A stretch of DNA of 64,000 nucleotides from Cordia subcordata (lineage: Eukaryota > Streptophyta > Magnoliopsida > Boraginales > Cordiaceae): the NCBI GenBank assembly GCA_028554755.1, contig JAPTOF010000012.1, positions 5,175,501 to 5,239,500 on the forward strand, written 5' to 3'. Numbering within the stretch: the first letter of the stretch is position 1; the number at the start of each line of letters is the position of its first letter. The notes beneath the pieces were generated by a model that saw only the letters and a list, made by a program, of their open reading frames with translations, did not search any database and was not told the origin of the DNA. A program made the position numbers and the translations under genes. Below, piece after piece: positions 60,101 to 64,000 of this stretch.

Positions 60101-60777
60101 AATTTTCCGTAGCGTCTTCCAAGGTCGACCTCTTAAGAAAGGGACTTTCATATTCTTGACCTGGCTCAACCCAGTCAAAATAATTGTGAGTAAATACAGA
60201 ATGATTTCTGAGTTGACAACAGCATATGTTCTTATTTGTAGTGGCATTAACCACAGATCAATTTTCCACAAAAAATGGAGAAATGCAACTAGAAGTGTGG
60301 GGAAGTATGCATGGACCCTGATCAGTTAATTAATGAAAAATAAAATGTACAAAATAGGGGGGGACACATGGCCTCTTCCCAGATTACACAACCAAGAAGC
60401 GAAATAAGAGAGTTCCCAAGGGAAAGTTTGGCATTCCGTTCCCAAGAAAAGTGTAGAAAGGAAAGGAAATCCTATAGATAGAAAAACAATAGATTCATTC
60501 TCTCTATTCTATTTACTTCTGGCTTCAGTATATACTCTGATATAGATTTTTTGTTTCGTACATGTTATTGGCTGGATCATTTGTTTCTTTGTACAATGAT
60601 GTCCAGGTTTCAGTATCTTCTGATGGGATACCTTCTGCTGTTGATGCAACATTTGAGTCAGAAAATGTAACATCAGCTCTCTTTGATGTATTTCTGGGAA
60701 CTACTTCCGTTTCACCATCTTTAAAAGCTTCCGTAGCAAAAGAGCTGGCAGCAACTCTCAAGCGAAGCCATGAGTAG
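57191..60777 (+). CDS. FAP3: Plastid fatty-acid-binding protein 3 (chalcone-isomerase fold), five exons
   Basis: Exons: 57191-57401, 59342-59443, 59635-59790, 59971-60185, 60607-60777. Introns are GT-AG and the frame closes at 284 residues. It is a non-catalytic member of the chalcone isomerase family that binds fatty acids in the plastid stroma and affects fatty acid content. Seen: a Ser/Thr-rich, acidic-poor N-terminus (about residues 1-70) typical of a chloroplast transit peptide, then [20 protein letters not shown]. The CHI-fold core follows: [48 protein letters not shown], and [13 protein letters not shown] near the C-terminus. Exon 1 codes for almost exactly the transit peptide and is separated by a 1.9-kb intron from the mature part. 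The start is the first ATG before the transit-like segment. It converges with the kinase gene 158 bp away. Confidence 0.93.
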
Positions 60778-60935
60778 TTAGTTTTAAGACATTTTAGTTA
60801 ATGAGCTTCACTGCTCCAGTGATTCTGTAGTATCAGTTCTTCCCCTGACTTGCTTCAAAGTTTTGTTGTACTGGAATATGTAAACTGAGAAAACACAGTA
60901 AGAACTTGAGTTCTAAATGCCTTTTCTCCATGAAG

Positions 60936-63102
60936 TCAAGTATCATACTGATACAAATTCATCTGGCTTTTTTGCTCAAGCAATTTGAGAACTTCTGCCA
61001 TTGTAGGTCTTTGTGATGGCTCTGGTTCAACACATTTGAGTGCAATGTTGAACACATGGCTGATTTCATCTGCAGGAAAATCTTCCAGGCTGCGGTCAAG
61101 TACATACTCTTCCCTCTTGTCTTGAATAACCGCCTTCACCTAAAACAAATTACTCAGCAACCTATCAATTATTATCATTGACATAGATTTCTTTGGATTG
61201 CAAGTAATAATTTGTTGTCATATCTCAGAGGAACAGAAAATAGTCAGACAACATCTAACTGTTTTGATTGTGATTAAATGACTGCAGACTTTGCTCATCT
61301 GAATTGAGTTCATACAAATTTGAGGAAAGAAACTGAAGTATATTCTTCTCCTGCTAATAATATGTGTCAAAAGGTCTGGCTACCATTCTACTAGTCATAG
61401 AAAAAACACTTCTGCTGTCCTTTTTTTCCTCTTTAACAAACTCTCGTTTCTATCACCCAAAAATCACTTTGGGTCATGAGGTCCCTATGACACAGTGATT
61501 GAGGAGGACAAACCTCTTCATACACAATAACTCGTGACTTACATTTTTTGCCAATTAATAGACTGAAAAAGTTTAGCAAGAAATGATTCTTGGCGCAGCC
61601 AGATTTGCAGACTGCGAGAGAACGATAGTAGCTCAGATTGATCGAGCTGGACCAGACTATTATCCTGATTTTTAGGCTCAATGCAGCTTCAGTTCTTCTG
61701 ATTGACTAACCAAAGCTTGCCTCACGTTTTCCAGGCCAAAACTTGAAGCCTATGTTATAGCTACTCAACTCTGATATACAGTTAATAGAATTAATTCAGG
61801 TAACCATGACCAAGAGTGAGATGGCCAGAAATATCAGTATTGCTTCTAGATTAGGACTTACCCATGTGACAAGCTTGGTTCCTTCCTCAATGAATAATTC
61901 ATCTGTTGGTCTTTTCCCTGTTAGTATCTCAAGTAGCAAAACACCATAGCTGTAAACATCCCCCTTTGCCGTTGCTCTCCCTGTATCAAAATACTCTGAA
62001 GAAAAGCAGAATGGTAACTACATTCTCAAGAATTATGAAGACAAAACATCTGATGGTCCGAGTGGCCTTACCAGGGGCCAAATATCCGAAAGTACCAGCA
62101 ACTAAGGTGGAGACGTGTGTCTTGTCTGGTTCCATCAAGGTGGCAAGTCCAAAATCAGATACTCGTGCTTCCAGGTTATGATCCAGCAGTATATTACTCG
62201 ACTTAATATCTCTGTGGATTATGTGAGGGATGCAGTCATGATGAAGGTATGATATTCCCCTTGCAGCTCCTACTGCAATTTTGAATCTTGAAGGCCAATC
62301 TAAAACCTTCTTGTTGACAGACTTTCCTGCATAACCATGTTCTCATCTAAAATGCTGAACAATAGTGAAAGCATATACATTCTAATGCTTCTTTCGTTGG
62401 AGAAAGGGTGCGGGGTTCAGAATGTCCCTCTCTGTGTAATCTTCTGAATATAATGTGGGACACGAGGACAAAAAATAGTCTTTGTGGTTTTAGAGCTAAT
62501 GCATATACTATATCCCGAAGAATCCGGTAAAATACTTACCATGAAGGAGTTGATCTAGACTTCCATTAGGCATTAGCTCGTAAATGAGAAGATTAAACCG
62601 TGGAGCAGTATAATACCCATGTAGAGTAAGTATATTCCGATGCTTTATATCTCCCATTGCCTCCAGCTCTCTCTCAAAACCTCGATCTTGCTCTGCGCTT
62701 GCCCTGTTTAATCTTTTCACCGCGAAAGATACGGTTTCGTTTATCTTTAGTTTGTAAACTGTGCCATATCCTCCTGATCCAATGATGTCCTTGTTGCTCA
62801 ACTTCATAGTTCTTTTCAGCAACACATTCGACTTCAGAGATTTCAACCTCGGTGATCTGAACATAACTAGTTTCCCACCTGTGTTTAGACATTTTGAAGA
62901 ATCTGAGAAAATTGAGTTACGTGATGCAGAAGTAAAAAGTTCTATCTAGACATGAAATTTTACCTGTAAAATTGTTGTCTTGAAGAGCCATTTGCTTTCT
63001 TTGCCATCGACGATAGCAGAGAAGTGCTAAGAAAATTTTTGATGCGATGAAGGCAACAACACAAATGGTAATGTAGAATCCAATAATCCTAGCATTACTC
63101 AT
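60936..63102 (-). CDS. Receptor-like Ser/Thr kinase without ectodomain (At1g78530-like), five exons
   Basis: Exons (minus strand): 63102-62964, 62878-62540, 62326-62072, 61995-61862, 61139-60936. All introns are GT-AG, giving 356 residues. Seen: only about eight residues before a transmembrane segment ([20 protein letters not shown], 9-28), a basic stop-transfer YRRWQRKQ, then a full kinase domain. This has the glycine loop GSGGYG (80-85), FAVK with Lys101, HRDIKSSN with Asp199, DFG (217-219), APE (243-245) and a GDVYSYGV helix-F motif. All catalytic residues are present, so it should be an active kinase. The architecture matches, from memory, the Arabidopsis receptor-like kinase At1g78530, related to the LRR kinases FEI1/2 but lacking leucine-rich repeats. 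Its ligand and substrate are unknown; it may act as a partner of other receptors. Introns 1 and 3 are short (85 and 76 nt). Confidence 0.95.
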
Positions 63103-63816
63103 TTTGATCTCCAGGTCGACGTAAAACTGCAAACTGTAGAAGCCAACTAGTTGGCAGTGAGACTAGCTTTCCGTTTTGCAGGTAGTAGAAGAGAATTTAC
63201 CACTAAAAGATGGATGTAAAGCCTTTTCGGCATTGAGGTTCAGTAGGGAAAAGGAAAAAAAAAAAAAAGTTAATACAAATAAATGGGGCGCTAGAGGTGT
63301 TTGGTTAACGGAGAACCTATCACTTGTCAAACCCACACTAGAAAATGATATCATTTCATTTCTCAACATAGTCTAAAGAACATGGCTGCAATATTCAAAG
63401 TTTCTGCAGGTGGAAACATGGAACAAATCTTTGTCCAAAGTGGAAGTTTGGTGAAAGATGATTTGGGGTCGGTATGGATTGTCTTTTTTTTTTTTTTTTT
63501 TTAATGGAAAAGTATTTTGTTCTCTAAAAAAAACTCACATTTTTTATAATAACAATTTAGATCGGAGTTCAAACAAGTTAACACACTGAAAAAATTTCAA
63601 TTTCAACTTTTCTAAAAATAAAAAATTTTCACTTCTTAAAAAGTTTTTTTTTTTTCAAAAATTATTAAAAAAAAAAGGACACTTAAAAAAAATAAATCTA
63701 AACAAATCCTTGATGTTCAACCATAAATAGTTTCTCCATGTGAAAACTCACTAAAGGGTACAGTGATAACGACTGATAGTTTGACAAGTGAAACTGACAT
63801 ATGAACTCCTAGACAA

Positions 63817-63848
<32 letters not shown>

Positions 63849-64000
63849 ATATACACACACACATATATGAACTGTCTGTTTGAAAGGAAAACCTATCGAA
63901 TATGTCTGCCACTTTTGTTGGCGATAAGAGGTTTTTCTTTTCGTGCCTGCATGATTTGTTACATACTTTACCAACTCATGGCAAAGTGTACGGATAAACT
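63103..64000 (-). other. Upstream region of the receptor-like kinase
   Basis: It contains the probable 5' leader and promoter of the minus-strand kinase, poly(A)/poly(T) runs (63257-63269, 63483-63502) and a (TA)n(TG)n microsatellite at 63819-63862. No further gene is visible before the window ends. Confidence 0.5.

Noticed and set aside
1..64000. CRISPR arrays, bacterial operons or a defence-type gene cluster
   Set aside because: No regularly spaced repeat-spacer arrays or prokaryotic gene organisation are present. Short tandem repeats here are micro- and minisatellites in plant introns and spacers.

Overview
The window looks like chromosomal DNA from a eudicot plant. It is strongly AT-rich, its genes are split by GT-AG introns, its products are plant-specific (a CYP72-clan P450, an X8-domain secreted protein, a plastid chalcone-isomerase-fold protein and a plant receptor-like kinase), and the space between genes is packed with plant transposable elements. 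The species cannot be named from sequence alone.

Layout. 1-2444: 3' half of a decayed Ty1/copia retrotransposon with its 3' LTR. 2445-18290: gene-poor repeat land with a hAT-like element, PIF/Harbinger-type MITEs, a long-TIR element, a LINE fragment and a SINE-like piece. 18388-26591 (+): a complete five-exon cytochrome P450 with a 4.7-kb first intron carrying a SINE and a MITE. 26592-35976: repeats, including a Mutator-like element with a perfect 9-bp target-site duplication and an isolated housekeeping-type promoter with no coding region after it. 35977-40436 (-): mitochondrial inner membrane protease subunit 1 (four exons, LINE debris in intron 2). 40437-49382: repeats, including a hAT element with an 8-bp duplication and a Helitron-like end nested inside it. 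49383-50711 (-): a small secreted X8/CBM43 protein with two tiny exons. 50712-57190: AT-rich spacer with microsatellites and one tRNA-Ala(AGC). 57191-60777 (+): plastid fatty-acid-binding protein 3. 60936-63102 (-): a receptor-like kinase with almost no ectodomain, convergent with FAP3 and only 158 bp from it.

The genes do not form a pathway; they are ordinary, independently transcribed plant genes. IMP1 and FAP3 on the same short segment match, from memory, the adjacent Arabidopsis loci At1g53530 and At1g53520, which suggests conserved microsynteny. All exon structures were deduced by hand from splice phase, consensus sites and protein-family conservation; every intron given starts GT and ends AG and every joined frame closes without a stop. 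I found no convincing undescribed biological system. The most unusual structure is in transposon ends, nested insertions and gene architecture.
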